Assembly: GCA_938008535.1 (NCBI GenBank)
Contig: CALLKF010000100.1
Span: forward strand, 1 to 22,072
Direction of reading: 5' to 3'
From: an uncultured Saprospirales bacterium
Lineage (GTDB): Bacteria > Bacteroidota > Bacteroidia > Chitinophagales > JADIYW01
DNA: 22,072 nt
Below the pieces are notes generated by a model, which was given only the letters and a program-made list of their open reading frames with translations, searched no databases and was not told where the DNA came from. The translations under genes and the position numbers were made by a program. Below, one piece after another: positions 6,603 to 14,876 of this stretch (position 1 is the stretch's first letter; the number at the start of each line of letters is the position of its first letter).

Positions 6603-7148
6603 TTATTTTTCTTTTTTATAAATAGCTGCGCCGATAGCTGAACTAATTGCACCAATTACTATAAATGTTATAAATGAAGTAATGGTCATAAATATTGGTG
6701 ATGAAAATTTTTGTGCCATTTCCATAGCTGTTTCAATCTTTTCTTCGCTCAGTCCTTTGTCCGCCATTTGTTCTTTTTGAACTTGCATTAAACCATCCAT
6801 AAAATCGGTATTAATGAAGTTGGTGTAAATAAAGAAGTAAACAATACTAATAATGGCTAAAATCAATGTAATTAACATGCCAGCTTTAAATAATGAACCA
6901 AATGAAATTAATTTATTTGCATTTTCAGCCGCAATATTTTTTACGCCAATAAAAACTAAAATCATAGAAATTAAAATAGAAACATAACGCGACCAACTAT
7001 CATATTCCACATTAATAAAATAAAAAACTAAAGATAAAATAATAGAAACTAAACCAGTAATAATGCCAAATTTTATAGCCGTATCTTTAAAATTCAGTTC
7101 GCCTTTTTCTCTCAACGAAATTGGATGGTCTGTGTTGTTAGTACTCAT
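6603..7148 (-). CDS. DUF4199 family membrane protein
   Basis: 181 residues with four predicted membrane helices (about 26-47, 55-72, 82-108 and 150-175) and a charged segment between helices 3 and 4 rich in E, K and M (about 118-148). The N-terminal ISLREKGELNFKDTAIKFGIITGLVS leading into the first helix matches the DUF4199 pattern, widespread in Bacteroidota and without known function. It sits between the FAD oxidoreductase and the methyltransferase genes on the same strand. Confidence 0.82.
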   Translation of the reverse strand: MSTNNTDHPISLREKGELNFKDTAIKFGIITGLVSIILSLVFYFINVEYDSWSRYVSILISMILVFIGVKNIAAENANKLISFGSLFKAGMLITLILAIISIVYFFIYTNFINTDFMDGLMQVQKEQMADKGLSEEKIETAMEMAQKFSSPIFMTITSFITFIVIGAISSAIGAAIYKKEK

Positions 7149-7181
7149 TTTTTTAATTTTAATAAAGGTATGATTTTAGTT

Positions 7182-8393
7182 TTATTCACCAATATTATTT
7201 CCTGCAATAAATCCGGTTGTCCATGCAGCTTGAAAATTGAAACCACCTGTAACTGCGTCAATATCGAGCACTTCTCCAGCAAAATATAAGTTTGTAATAA
7301 TTTTGCTTTGCATGGTTTTGAAATCTATTTCATTTAGTGCAACACCACCTGCAGTTACAAATTCATCTTTGTTGGTGCTTTTGCTTTGAATATTTATTTC
7401 GCAATTCGTCAAAAAATCTGCTATTGAAAAGAGTTCATTTTTATTCAGATTTGCCCATTTTTTTTCAGTATCAATTTTTAATTCCAATAAACAATTTTTC
7501 CAAAATCGATTCGCTAGTTTATAAGGTGAAAAATTTTGAACTGCTTTTTTTGAATGTTCAATTTTTATTGCATTTAGTTCATGAATTGCTTTGTCTTTTG
7601 ATTCGTTTAACCAATTAATTAAAATAGAAAACTGATAATTTTTTTCTGCTAAAAAACGAGCACCAAAAGCTGATAATTTTAAAATGGCTGGTCCACTTAA
7701 ACCGGTGTGCGTAATTAATAAAATACCACTTGTTTCAATTGCTGAGTCTTTGATTTTTATCTGTGTATTTGGTATAGAAATTCCAGATAAATCTCTGAAT
7801 AAATTATTTTTTGTGTTGAACGTAAATAAACTTGGAACTGGTTCTATTATTGTATGTTTCAACGATTTTAAACAATTCCAAATAGTGTTGTTGCTGCCAC
7901 TTGCGATTAATACATAATCAGAAAAAAGTGTTTTATTATTGTAAGCTATTTCAAATTGTTCTTCTTTTTTTATTTGCATCACTTTCGCTAGTAAAAATAC
8001 TTTCACACCAAGTTTTGTTGCTTCGTTTTTTAAGCAATTTACAATGGTCATTGAATCATCTGTGGTAGGAAATATTCGACCATCATCTTCTGTTTTTAAA
8101 TTGATATTTCTACTTTCAAAAAAATCAATTGTATGTTCGCAATTAAACTGAAAGAATGGCGACAATAATTCTTTATTTCCTCTTGGATAAAATTTTACTA
8201 ATTCTTTTACATCATAACAAGCATGTGTAACATTGCATCGACCGCCACCGGAAATACGCACTTTTCCAAGCACTTCATTTCCTTGTTCTAATATAATAAT
8301 ATCTATATTTTGCTGCGTTTCAGCTAATGTAATAGCAGCCATAAATCCAGCTGCGCCACCACCAACAATTACTAATTTTTTTCGATTTTCCAC
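7182..8393 (-). CDS. HI0933/BaiN-family FAD-dependent oxidoreductase
   Basis: 403 residues. A dinucleotide-binding motif VGGGAAGFMAA (10-20) opens the protein. RISGGGRCNVTHAC (47-60) is the hallmark of the HI0933/YhiN/BaiN flavoprotein family, and the C-terminus has AGGVALNEID and the FAD-closing FAGEVLDIDAVTGGFNFQ segment. The middle (about 190-340) is the inserted substrate domain. Family members are cytosolic flavoproteins; BaiN of gut clostridia acts in bile-acid metabolism, but most homologues have no known substrate. The start is GTG at 8393, because no ATG exists between it and the upstream stop. A perfect -7 box lies only 8 nt upstream, implying almost no leader. Confidence 0.9.
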   Translation of the reverse strand: MENRKKLVIVGGGAAGFMAAITLAETQQNIDIIILEQGNEVLGKVRISGGGRCNVTHACYDVKELVKFYPRGNKELLSPFFQFNCEHTIDFFESRNINLKTEDDGRIFPTTDDSMTIVNCLKNEATKLGVKVFLLAKVMQIKKEEQFEIAYNNKTLFSDYVLIASGSNNTIWNCLKSLKHTIIEPVPSLFTFNTKNNLFRDLSGISIPNTQIKIKDSAIETSGILLITHTGLSGPAILKLSAFGARFLAEKNYQFSILINWLNESKDKAIHELNAIKIEHSKKAVQNFSPYKLANRFWKNCLLELKIDTEKKWANLNKNELFSIADFLTNCEINIQSKSTNKDEFVTAGGVALNEIDFKTMQSKIITNLYFAGEVLDIDAVTGGFNFQAAWTTGFIAGNNIGE

Positions 8394-8400
8394 TTGAGTA

Positions 8401-8408
8401 CAAAGATA
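8401..8408 (-). promoter_or_regulatory. -7 box TATCTTTG of the FAD oxidoreductase promoter
   Basis: Perfect TAnnTTTG on the minus strand, 7 nt before the GTG start; transcription would begin at or just before the start codon (near-leaderless). No clear TTG at the -33 position. Confidence 0.45.
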
Positions 8409-8423
8409 TTAAAATGAAACTCG

Positions 8424-8451
8424 TTGCTTGTCCTTTTTTTATTTAGTTTTG
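8424..8451 (+). promoter_or_regulatory. Promoter of the isoaspartyl peptidase gene
   Basis: TTG (8424-8426), 17-nt spacer, TAGTTTTG (8444-8451), a perfect TAnnTTTG. The start codon is 12 nt further on. It is back to back with the leftward box at 8401-8408. Confidence 0.5.
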
Positions 8452-8463
8452 TAAAAAAAATTA

Positions 8464-9390
8464 ATGCAAAAAATTTCGATAGCCATTCACGGTGGCGCTG
8501 GTACCATTCTTCAATCAGAAATGAGTGCAGAAAATGAAATTGCTTATAAAGATGCATTGCAAGATGCGCTGAATGCTGGTTATATAGTGTTAGAAAAAGG
8601 TGGTACTTCATTAGATGCTGTTGAACAATCGATGATGCAACTAGAAAATTGTCCGCTATTTAATGCTGCTAAAGGTGCTGTATTTAATGCACTTGGCAAA
8701 CATGAAATGGATGCATCTATCATGGAAGGAAAAAACAGAATGGCTGGTGCAGTTTCAGGTGTGCATAATATTCAATATCCAACTTCGTTGGCGCGACAAG
8801 TAATGGAAAAAACAGAACATGTTTTTTTAATAGGTGAAGGCGCAATGGATTTTGCAGCAACTATTGGTTTTCCATTTATTGATGATGATTATTTTTATGA
8901 TGAGTTTCGTTATCAGCAATGGTTAAAAATAAAAGACAGCGAAAAATTTCAATTAGATCATACTATAGTTGATAAAAAATTTGGTACTGTTGGAGCTGTA
9001 GCATTAGATATATATGGCAATTTAGCAGCTGCTACATCAACTGGTGGAATGACCAATAAAAAATTTGGTAGAATAGGTGATAGTCCAATTATTGGCGCAG
9101 GTACTTATGCAAATAATGCAACTTGCGCGGTTTCGTGTACTGGTAGTGGCGAATATTTTATTCGTGGTGTGGTAGCTTATGATGTGTCGTGTTTGATGGA
9201 ATATAAAGGATTGAGTTTACAAGCAGCTTGCGACGAAGTGATACATCATCGATTAAAAAATATAGATGGTGATGGTGGTTTAATTGCCGTAGATACTCAA
9301 GGTAATATAGTACTTTCATTTAATACAGAAGGCATGTATCGTGCCTGTAGAAATAATGAAGATAGACATGAAGTGAGTATTTATAAATAA
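8464..9390 (+). CDS. iaaA: Isoaspartyl peptidase / plant-type L-asparaginase (Ntn hydrolase)
   Basis: 308 residues. The N-terminal strand SIAIHGGAGTI (5-15) and GAVSGV are typical of the family. The autocleavage and nucleophile threonine is T175 in KFGTVGAVALD, followed by the substrate-binding TSTGGMTNK (191-199) and GRIGDSPIIGAGTYA (202-216). The precursor cleaves itself before T175 into alpha and beta chains and hydrolyses beta-aspartyl dipeptides, and more weakly asparagine. No signal peptide, so cytosolic, as for EcAIII. It stands alone on the plus strand between divergent and convergent minus-strand genes, and its stop is 7 nt from the end of the convergent gene. Confidence 0.92.
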   Translation: MQKISIAIHGGAGTILQSEMSAENEIAYKDALQDALNAGYIVLEKGGTSLDAVEQSMMQLENCPLFNAAKGAVFNALGKHEMDASIMEGKNRMAGAVSGVHNIQYPTSLARQVMEKTEHVFLIGEGAMDFAATIGFPFIDDDYFYDEFRYQQWLKIKDSEKFQLDHTIVDKKFGTVGAVALDIYGNLAAATSTGGMTNKKFGRIGDSPIIGAGTYANNATCAVSCTGSGEYFIRGVVAYDVSCLMEYKGLSLQAACDEVIHHRLKNIDGDGGLIAVDTQGNIVLSFNTEGMYRACRNNEDRHEVSIYK

Positions 9391-9397
9391 AATGAGT

Positions 9398-10324
9398 TTA
9401 ATTTTTATTCAACAATTCTTTTTCATAAAACTGATTTAGAAGCCACTCATCACAATAAACAGGATTTATTTTTGCATTATTTTTCGCATGTTTAACTAAT
9501 GTAGAAAAATTATTTGGCAAACGATTGATGTAACGAAACGCAGAAGGCAAGGTTCCAAACATACATTCTGCCAATAAAAAATAAGCATCATCTCGAGCCA
9601 TTCCTGATGCTCGTACCATTTGACGTTCTGCTGGATTTGCACGATATTTTTTTACATAATCCAATAAATTTTGGTGATAGTTTACATCTTCTGTAATTGC
9701 CATAATTGAATTATATCTTGGATGTGTTGCTTCTAACATTTGCTGTGTTTGCTTTTCCATTTCATCTAAACCATCATCAAACTGATCTAATAATTGCAAA
9801 TCATAAACTGGATTTGCATGTACAACTTCTAGTAAATGACAAATAATAGTATCACGCGGAACACGAATACCAATAGGATCTGAGATGCCAGATGGATCAT
9901 TTAAAAAGCGCAAAATTTGATGAAACGTAAAATTGATTTTTTTAGTTTTATAGTAACTTGCAGCACCAGGTGAAATAAAATAACGCAACATATCATAAGC
10001 ACCAAACCATAATTGTTTTTGTGATGGAATGCTTTCTATAAAACCTATTTCTTGCAATCGATTTAAGCGTTTTTTCATCGCTGGATAATAAAAGGTGTTG
10101 AATAGTGTGATGGCTAATCGTTTCGTTTTATTAAGAATTATTTTAGGAGTTCCAATTGCACGAAGCATTAATTTTATTGGATGTTGCTTAAGTCTGTCGG
10201 TTGCTATTTCACTATAACTTTCTTCTTCATTTTGCAATAAATAATCATCTAAAGAAATATTTTTGTTGTCAGCAATAAATCTACCGAATTTATCTTTTTT
10301 TAGTATTGGAAATGTCGTGTTCAT
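9398..10324 (-). CDS. Unrecognised 308-aa protein downstream of SoxB-like gene
   Basis: 308 residues without signal peptide or clear membrane helix; largely helical, with many aromatic and basic residues. Visible blocks are LWFGAYDMLRYFISPGAASYY (about 106-126), SGISDPIGIRVPRDTIICHLLEVVHANPVYDLQLLDQFDDGLDEME (about 145-190) and MARDDAYFLLAECMFGTLPSAFRYINRLP (about 243-271). A few H, D and E residues in the middle could bind a ligand, but no motif settles this. It starts 18 nt after the SoxB-like stop and is the last gene of the operon, so it may assist the redox module upstream. I do not recognise the family; an MpaB/DUF2236-like oxygenase was considered but the expected His motif is missing. 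Confidence 0.75.
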   Translation of the reverse strand: MNTTFPILKKDKFGRFIADNKNISLDDYLLQNEEESYSEIATDRLKQHPIKLMLRAIGTPKIILNKTKRLAITLFNTFYYPAMKKRLNRLQEIGFIESIPSQKQLWFGAYDMLRYFISPGAASYYKTKKINFTFHQILRFLNDPSGISDPIGIRVPRDTIICHLLEVVHANPVYDLQLLDQFDDGLDEMEKQTQQMLEATHPRYNSIMAITEDVNYHQNLLDYVKKYRANPAERQMVRASGMARDDAYFLLAECMFGTLPSAFRYINRLPNNFSTLVKHAKNNAKINPVYCDEWLLNQFYEKELLNKN

Positions 10325-10342
10325 TTTTTTATTCTTAAATAA

Positions 10343-12040
10343 TTATCGAAACTGATACTTCACACCACGCACTTGAGACAATAATGTTTGAGGTGCATCT
10401 AATATTTTTGCAGACAATGGTAGAGTTGGTGTCACTGGTGAATTAGCAGCCAAATAATCTTTTATCACAGAATGCAAAGTATAAGGAGTGTTTTGAGTTT
10501 CTGATACATTTTTTATACGACAAAGCATATCCATTGGATCGCCGTCTCTTTCGCAAGCGCAAATGCTATACACTTTTTCCATATCTAACGAATTGTCGCC
10601 AATCAATATGGATTGAACGCGTTTGCCTTTTTGACCAAATGCGTTAAATGTAATATGCATTCCTTTGAATTTAATGACCCAACCGCCAAAGCGTTCGGCT
10701 GCATTTTCAGCAAACACATTATTGAGTTCTTTTTCTAGCCATTCCTGAATCTGCTTTCCTGTTACTTTTCCTGTTCTGACAATGCTGTTAACTGGTAGCA
10801 TATCATAAATATAACCATTGGTAATTGGAATCAAACCTGTTTGATCAGGCGTAGAACGTGGCGGACAAAATCGAAATCCGTTTGAAAGTACAATATCAAT
10901 TTCTGTCATTTTCCATTTCAGTGCATCCAATATCAACGTATCAATCGTATTTTCTACCACAAAATACCTACACAATGGAAGTGTACTGTAACCGATAGTT
11001 TTATAAATATCTTTTGCAAATGGTGCTTCATCTTTTTCAATTAATTGAGTGATAGCTTTATCTGGTTTATATTTTGCAGCAGTAATTTCGTCTAATGTAT
11101 ATTCATCTTTGATTACTTTGCCATCTTGAATAGTTAAATCTAATCGACCGACAAAAGAACCAAAAGCACCTGGTTCTACTACTTTTGCATATTTACAAAT
11201 AATAGGTTCTCGCACACGCTCATGAGTGTCGCCGCCAAAAATGTAATCAACGCCTTCACATTCAAGCAAACCAGCTAAATAAATTTGCTGAGATAATCCT
11301 AAATGTGCTACGATAATAACATACGCGCATTGTTCCTGATTGCGCAATACATCTACATAATGTGCTAAATTTTCTTCAGGTTTGGTGTAAATAATTCCTT
11401 TGCTGTAATTAGGCGACTGACGAATTGGAACTAATGGATCAGTGTATCCAATAAAGCCAATTTTGACACCTTCAATTTGCCAAATGTAATAAGCAGGAAA
11501 AATTAGTTCACCTTTTTTGCCTTCGCCTAAGTCATGATACATATTGGCACAAACCTTTGGTGCATTCAACGCGCCTAACAATGTCTGCATTGCTTTTTTA
11601 TAATAGATCACTTCCCAATTTCCAGGTAAATACAAATCATAACCTAATTCATTTAAGATCGGAACCATAGCTTTTCCTGTAGTTTTCACAGAAAGCTCGC
11701 TGCCTTGAAACATGTCGCCTGTATCTATTAAAAATGAGTGCTCGTACTTTTTTCTTGTTTGTTCCAAATAAGTTGCCAAATGCGCATAGCCACCAGTTTT
11801 GCGAAAAACAGCTTTTTCATTTTTCCAAAATAATTCATCATGTGCGTGAATTTGGCAATGCACATCGGTAGTTTGCAGAATGGAAATTGTAAATGGTTTT
11901 GCTTTATCTTTTGCAGATTTTTTTTTAGAAGAGTTGGTTGAATTAGAAGCTTCAACTGTTAATGGTGTTAATGCAACTAATCCTAAACCTGCACTAAAAG
12001 TGCCTAGTTTTTTCAGAAATTCTCTTCTTTTATTTGCCAT
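10343..12040 (-). CDS. soxB: SoxB-like thiosulfohydrolase (Tat-exported metallophosphatase fold)
   Basis: 565 residues from ATG 12040; the frame stays open to 12097, but the shorter start begins exactly with a Tat signal (KRREFLKKLG, residues 4-13, then a hydrophobic stretch) and avoids overlap with the gene upstream. Metal-site residues of the 5'-nucleotidase/SoxB family are visible: TTDVH (D59, H61), DTGD (D109), LPGNWE (N141), VAHLG (H246) and GGDTHER (H273). GNWE in place of GNHE is the form that separates SoxB from ordinary 5'-nucleotidases. SoxB uses two Mn ions to release sulfate from sulfone groups carried on SoxYZ in the periplasm. No SoxY or SoxZ is in the window. The gene starts 4 nt after a SoxA/TsdA-like cytochrome gene, which supports a role in sulfur oxidation. 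Confidence 0.78.
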   Translation of the reverse strand: MANKRREFLKKLGTFSAGLGLVALTPLTVEASNSTNSSKKKSAKDKAKPFTISILQTTDVHCQIHAHDELFWKNEKAVFRKTGGYAHLATYLEQTRKKYEHSFLIDTGDMFQGSELSVKTTGKAMVPILNELGYDLYLPGNWEVIYYKKAMQTLLGALNAPKVCANMYHDLGEGKKGELIFPAYYIWQIEGVKIGFIGYTDPLVPIRQSPNYSKGIIYTKPEENLAHYVDVLRNQEQCAYVIIVAHLGLSQQIYLAGLLECEGVDYIFGGDTHERVREPIICKYAKVVEPGAFGSFVGRLDLTIQDGKVIKDEYTLDEITAAKYKPDKAITQLIEKDEAPFAKDIYKTIGYSTLPLCRYFVVENTIDTLILDALKWKMTEIDIVLSNGFRFCPPRSTPDQTGLIPITNGYIYDMLPVNSIVRTGKVTGKQIQEWLEKELNNVFAENAAERFGGWVIKFKGMHITFNAFGQKGKRVQSILIGDNSLDMEKVYSICACERDGDPMDMLCRIKNVSETQNTPYTLHSVIKDYLAANSPVTPTLPLSAKILDAPQTLLSQVRGVKYQFR

Positions 12041-12044
12041 AGTA

Positions 12045-13085
12045 TTATTTTGAATTTGCCTTTTTCTGTGCATCAGCAATTGGCTGAAAAGGACCAAATT
12101 TATGCTGTGTTATAGAAAATGTATCTGCAAAAGGACCAAATGGATGATCAACAGGTTTTTTAGAAATATCAGGCCAGTCTTTCGGTGTATTTTTGTGTGG
12201 TCTTGGTTGAGCGTTAATGTAGGCAGCTAAATCCCAGGATTCTTCATCTGTCAGTTGTGTATGATCATAACTTGCACCAAACGGCATATTGTATTTCACA
12301 TATTTAGCAAAGTTGCTGACACGATACAAACCTGCACCATCATTATAGCTATTGTTGCCCCAAAGTGGTGGATAGGTATATTCTGTTCCTGTTAGATTTA
12401 AAGTGCCTTCGCCATTGGCTTGATGGCAGCTTTGACATTTTATTACATAAATAGCTTTTCCCTGAATTGGACTCGCTGCACGATTAAGATAAGCTAACTC
12501 TTTTAAACCAGAACCTTTTGCCTTTTCGCCTTTTTTTACATTGCTGCCAATGAAAGTAATGTACGCTTTAATTGCTTGCATTTCTTTTCCAAGTGTGTCT
12601 AAAGCTTTTCCGTTTAAACTGCGTTCAATGCAATCGTTTACGCGTTTATAAATATTTTCTACAGAGCCGCTGCGTGGTCTGAATTTTGGATAAAGCGAAG
12701 CGACAGAACCATAATTATTTCCAAACGTTTTGGTGCCTGCATCTAAGTGGCAATTTTGACAATTCATACCGTTACTGATTTTCATTACACTTCCTTTTGG
12801 TCCAAAGTATTTTGATGTATGTGTAATCAAATCTTTTCCGTAAAGCACTTGTGATTTGAGTACTTCATCTTTAATGCTATTAATATCTGCTGCAGTCCAG
12901 TAAGTTTCAGTCGGCATAATAGAAACAACATCTGTTACATTCATCTCAACTTTTTCTTTACTTTTAAAGAATTGGTTTATTTCAACACGATAAACTATTA
13001 GAAATGGTAAGACAATTAGAATTGCTACTAAAAACAGAATTATATTTAGCAGACGATTTATTATATCGAGTAACTCTTTTTGCAT
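12045..13085 (-). CDS. SoxA/TsdA-like diheme cytochrome c (probable thiosulfate dehydrogenase type)
   Basis: 346 residues. A membrane helix at 11-33 anchors the protein, with the rest in the periplasm. Heme 1: NCQNCHLDAG (CxxCH 109-113), followed by RVNDCIERSLNG, whose C152 sits where SoxA/TsdA proteins carry their unusual Cys heme ligand. Heme 2: CQSCH (217-221), with M267 in YNMPFG as its likely distal ligand. The C-terminal PFGPFADTFSITQHKFGPF resembles TsdA endings. TsdA couples two thiosulfates to tetrathionate, or the reverse; SoxXA attaches thiosulfate to SoxYZ. The SoxB-like gene 4 nt downstream favours sulfur chemistry here. A generic diheme cytochrome is the alternative. The gene starts 20 nt after the cytidine deaminase stop. 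Confidence 0.78.
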   Translation of the reverse strand: MQKELLDIINRLLNIILFLVAILIVLPFLIVYRVEINQFFKSKEKVEMNVTDVVSIMPTETYWTAADINSIKDEVLKSQVLYGKDLITHTSKYFGPKGSVMKISNGMNCQNCHLDAGTKTFGNNYGSVASLYPKFRPRSGSVENIYKRVNDCIERSLNGKALDTLGKEMQAIKAYITFIGSNVKKGEKAKGSGLKELAYLNRAASPIQGKAIYVIKCQSCHQANGEGTLNLTGTEYTYPPLWGNNSYNDGAGLYRVSNFAKYVKYNMPFGASYDHTQLTDEESWDLAAYINAQPRPHKNTPKDWPDISKKPVDHPFGPFADTFSITQHKFGPFQPIADAQKKANSK

Positions 13086-13105
13086 ATCAATTTTATAAAA
13101 TAAAT

Positions 13106-13591
13106 CTACAAAAAATCAGCATCGAAATGTAACGGCAATAAATCTTTAATCGATTTGAAAATATAGACTGCACCACTTTCGCCTGTTAAGATAATTTCTA
13201 TGTTTTGATGATGTTTGCATTCGGCTTCAAAAATTGTTTGTCTGCATATTCCACAAGGTGCAGCTGGTGTCAACACTGGGTTTTTCAATGATTTTGCAGT
13301 AATAGCAATTGCTTTTATTTTAGTGTGTGATGCAATAGAGGCAGCAGCACTTAATGCAGTTCGTTCTGCACAAAAACCAATTGGATACGATGCATTTTCT
13401 TGGTTGCTTCCTAAGATAATTTGTCCGTCATTTAGAAACAACGCAGCACCAACATTAAAATTGGAATACGGCGCATAACTATCATTCGTTGCTTTCTTTG
13501 CTGCGTCTACTAATAATTTATAATTTTCTGGAAGTTCGTCTGAACTCTTATAAGCAATGTAATTTATCTCAAATTTTAAATTTTCCTTCAT
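13106..13591 (-). CDS. cdd: Cytidine deaminase
   Basis: 161 residues. Zinc ligands and the catalytic Glu are in FCAERTA (C74, E76) and PCGICRQ (C113, C116); NQENASYP (63-70) binds the nucleoside, and SNFNVGAAL (43-51) is the N-terminal family signature. It deaminates cytidine and deoxycytidine to uridine and deoxyuridine in the cytosol for pyrimidine salvage. The length fits the family, with a slightly long N-terminus. Its first 23 nt overlap the end of the Nudix gene, so the two are translationally coupled. Confidence 0.93.
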   Translation of the reverse strand: MKENLKFEINYIAYKSSDELPENYKLLVDAAKKATNDSYAPYSNFNVGAALFLNDGQIILGSNQENASYPIGFCAERTALSAAASIASHTKIKAIAITAKSLKNPVLTPAAPCGICRQTIFEAECKHHQNIEIILTGESGAVYIFKSIKDLLPLHFDADFL

Positions 13592-14135
13592 CTATCAATA
13601 ATTTTAATTTTAAAATTCCGATTATAGAAATGGCATCTTTGATTTCGCCGTTCATTGCCATTTTAAACGCGGACAATAAAGATAATTTTTTTATTTGTAA
13701 TTGTTCCGTTTCATCAGGTTGCGATTCTACAAATTTCAAATCTTGTGCCACAAATATATAAGCTAATTCATCTGTTGCCGAATTAGAAGTATTGGCGATA
13801 CAAATTTGTGTAAATGTTTGCGCTTCCAAACCAACTTCTTCTATCAATTCTCTTTTTGCTGCTGATAAAATATCATTTTCTAGCAAGCCACCACCTTCGG
13901 GAATTTCCCAGCTATATTCATTAATTGCATAACGAAATTGTCCAACTAAATAGGTGTTTCCATCAATATCTATTGGAATAATACCGATAGCATAATTTTT
14001 GAAATGTACTTTACCATAAATACCATTGGTTCCAGTTGGTGTTGTTACTTCTTCATGCGAAACAGAAATCCATTTATTGTCGTACACAATTTCTTTTGAT
14101 AAGCTTTGCCAAGGATTTTTTGTTTCATCTATCAT
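13569..14135 (-). CDS. Nudix hydrolase (ADP-ribose pyrophosphatase-like)
   Basis: 188 residues. The Nudix box covers about residues 80-103, with the core RELIEEVGL (R94 onward) that carries the metal-binding Glu residues. The first Glu of the consensus GX5EX7REUXEEXGU is an Asn here, a variation also met in Bacteroidota homologues. The preceding YSWEIPEGGG segment and overall length match the ADP-ribose/NDP-sugar subgroup. The expected reaction is cleavage of ADP-ribose or a related diphosphate to AMP. It lies 30 nt downstream of a sirtuin, whose reaction yields acyl-ADP-ribose, making a shared NAD-breakdown role plausible (inference). Confidence 0.82.
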   Translation of the reverse strand: MIDETKNPWQSLSKEIVYDNKWISVSHEEVTTPTGTNGIYGKVHFKNYAIGIIPIDIDGNTYLVGQFRYAINEYSWEIPEGGGLLENDILSAAKRELIEEVGLEAQTFTQICIANTSNSATDELAYIFVAQDLKFVESQPDETEQLQIKKLSLLSAFKMAMNGEIKDAISIIGILKLKLLIDEGKFKI

Positions 14136-14165
14136 TTTATAAAGATATTTTTTTAGTTGTAACCG

Positions 14166-14858
14166 TTAATCGTTCATCAATTTTTCTACTAATTTTTTCA
14201 CACCAACGCTTGCTTTTTCTGTAATGTATTCTAAGTTTTTAAATTTAGAAATAGTTGGTTTGTTTGGATCAATCACAAATTTTGGTGTGTTATAATCTAC
14301 ACAATGTATCAAGCCAGCTGCTGGATAAACGAGCATTGAGGTTCCAATTACAATAAAAATATCAGCAGTTCTCGCAATATTTTCTGCAAGTGAAATCATA
14401 GGAACTTGTTCTCCAAACCAAACAATATGCGGTCTGAGTTGCGCGCCTTTTTCGCATTTGTCTTCAATATTTAAATCAGTTTTCCATTCGTAGATAAGAT
14501 GTTCATCAATTGTACTTCGAACTTTAAATAATTCGCCATGCAAGTGCAGAACATTCGTAGAGCCTGCGCGTTCGTGCAAATCATCTACGTTTTGTGTGAT
14601 GATTTGAACGTTGTATTTTTCTTCTAAAACAACTAATAATTTATGTGCTTCATTTGGTTCGCAATCCAATAATTGCTTTCGTCTTTGATTATAAAAATCT
14701 AAAACCAATTCTTTGTTTCTTAACCATGCATCATAAGTGGCTACATCTTCAATGCGATGGTTTTCCCAAAATCCATCGCTATCACGAAATGTTTTGATAC
14801 CACTTTCTGCGCTAATTCCAGCACCGGTTAAAATTACTATGTTTTGTTTTTTAACCAT
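14166..14858 (-). CDS. cobB: Sirtuin, SIRT5-like NAD-dependent protein deacylase
   Basis: 230 residues. The NAD-binding GAGISAESG (12-20), TQNVDDLH (88-95) and catalytic H107 in LHLHGEL are all present. FYNQRR (55-60) supplies the Tyr and Arg (Y56, R59) that in class III sirtuins recognise succinyl and malonyl lysine, so desuccinylation is likely. The segment that normally holds four zinc cysteines (about 112-146) keeps only one Cys (C135), so the structural zinc is absent; the same layout is common in Bacteroidota homologues as far as I recall. It uses NAD to remove acyl groups from protein lysines. It starts 18 nt after the NlpC/P60 gene and is followed by the Nudix gene. Confidence 0.87.
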   Translation of the reverse strand: MVKKQNIVILTGAGISAESGIKTFRDSDGFWENHRIEDVATYDAWLRNKELVLDFYNQRRKQLLDCEPNEAHKLLVVLEEKYNVQIITQNVDDLHERAGSTNVLHLHGELFKVRSTIDEHLIYEWKTDLNIEDKCEKGAQLRPHIVWFGEQVPMISLAENIARTADIFIVIGTSMLVYPAAGLIHCVDYNTPKFVIDPNKPTISKFKNLEYITEKASVGVKKLVEKLMND

Positions 14859-14876
14859 TTTTTTCTTTGCTTCTTT

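Noticed and set aside
9398..10324. MpaB/DUF2236-like oxygenase assignment for the 308-aa protein
   Set aside because: The His-containing motif expected for that family is not present; left as unrecognised.
11728..11955. 75-codon frame inside the SoxB-like gene
   Set aside because: Same strand, different frame, fully inside a well-supported gene; no domain recognisable.
12041..12097. Longer N-terminus for the SoxB-like protein
   Set aside because: It would overlap the cytochrome gene and bury the Tat signal; ATG 12040 places KRREFLKK at the N-terminus.
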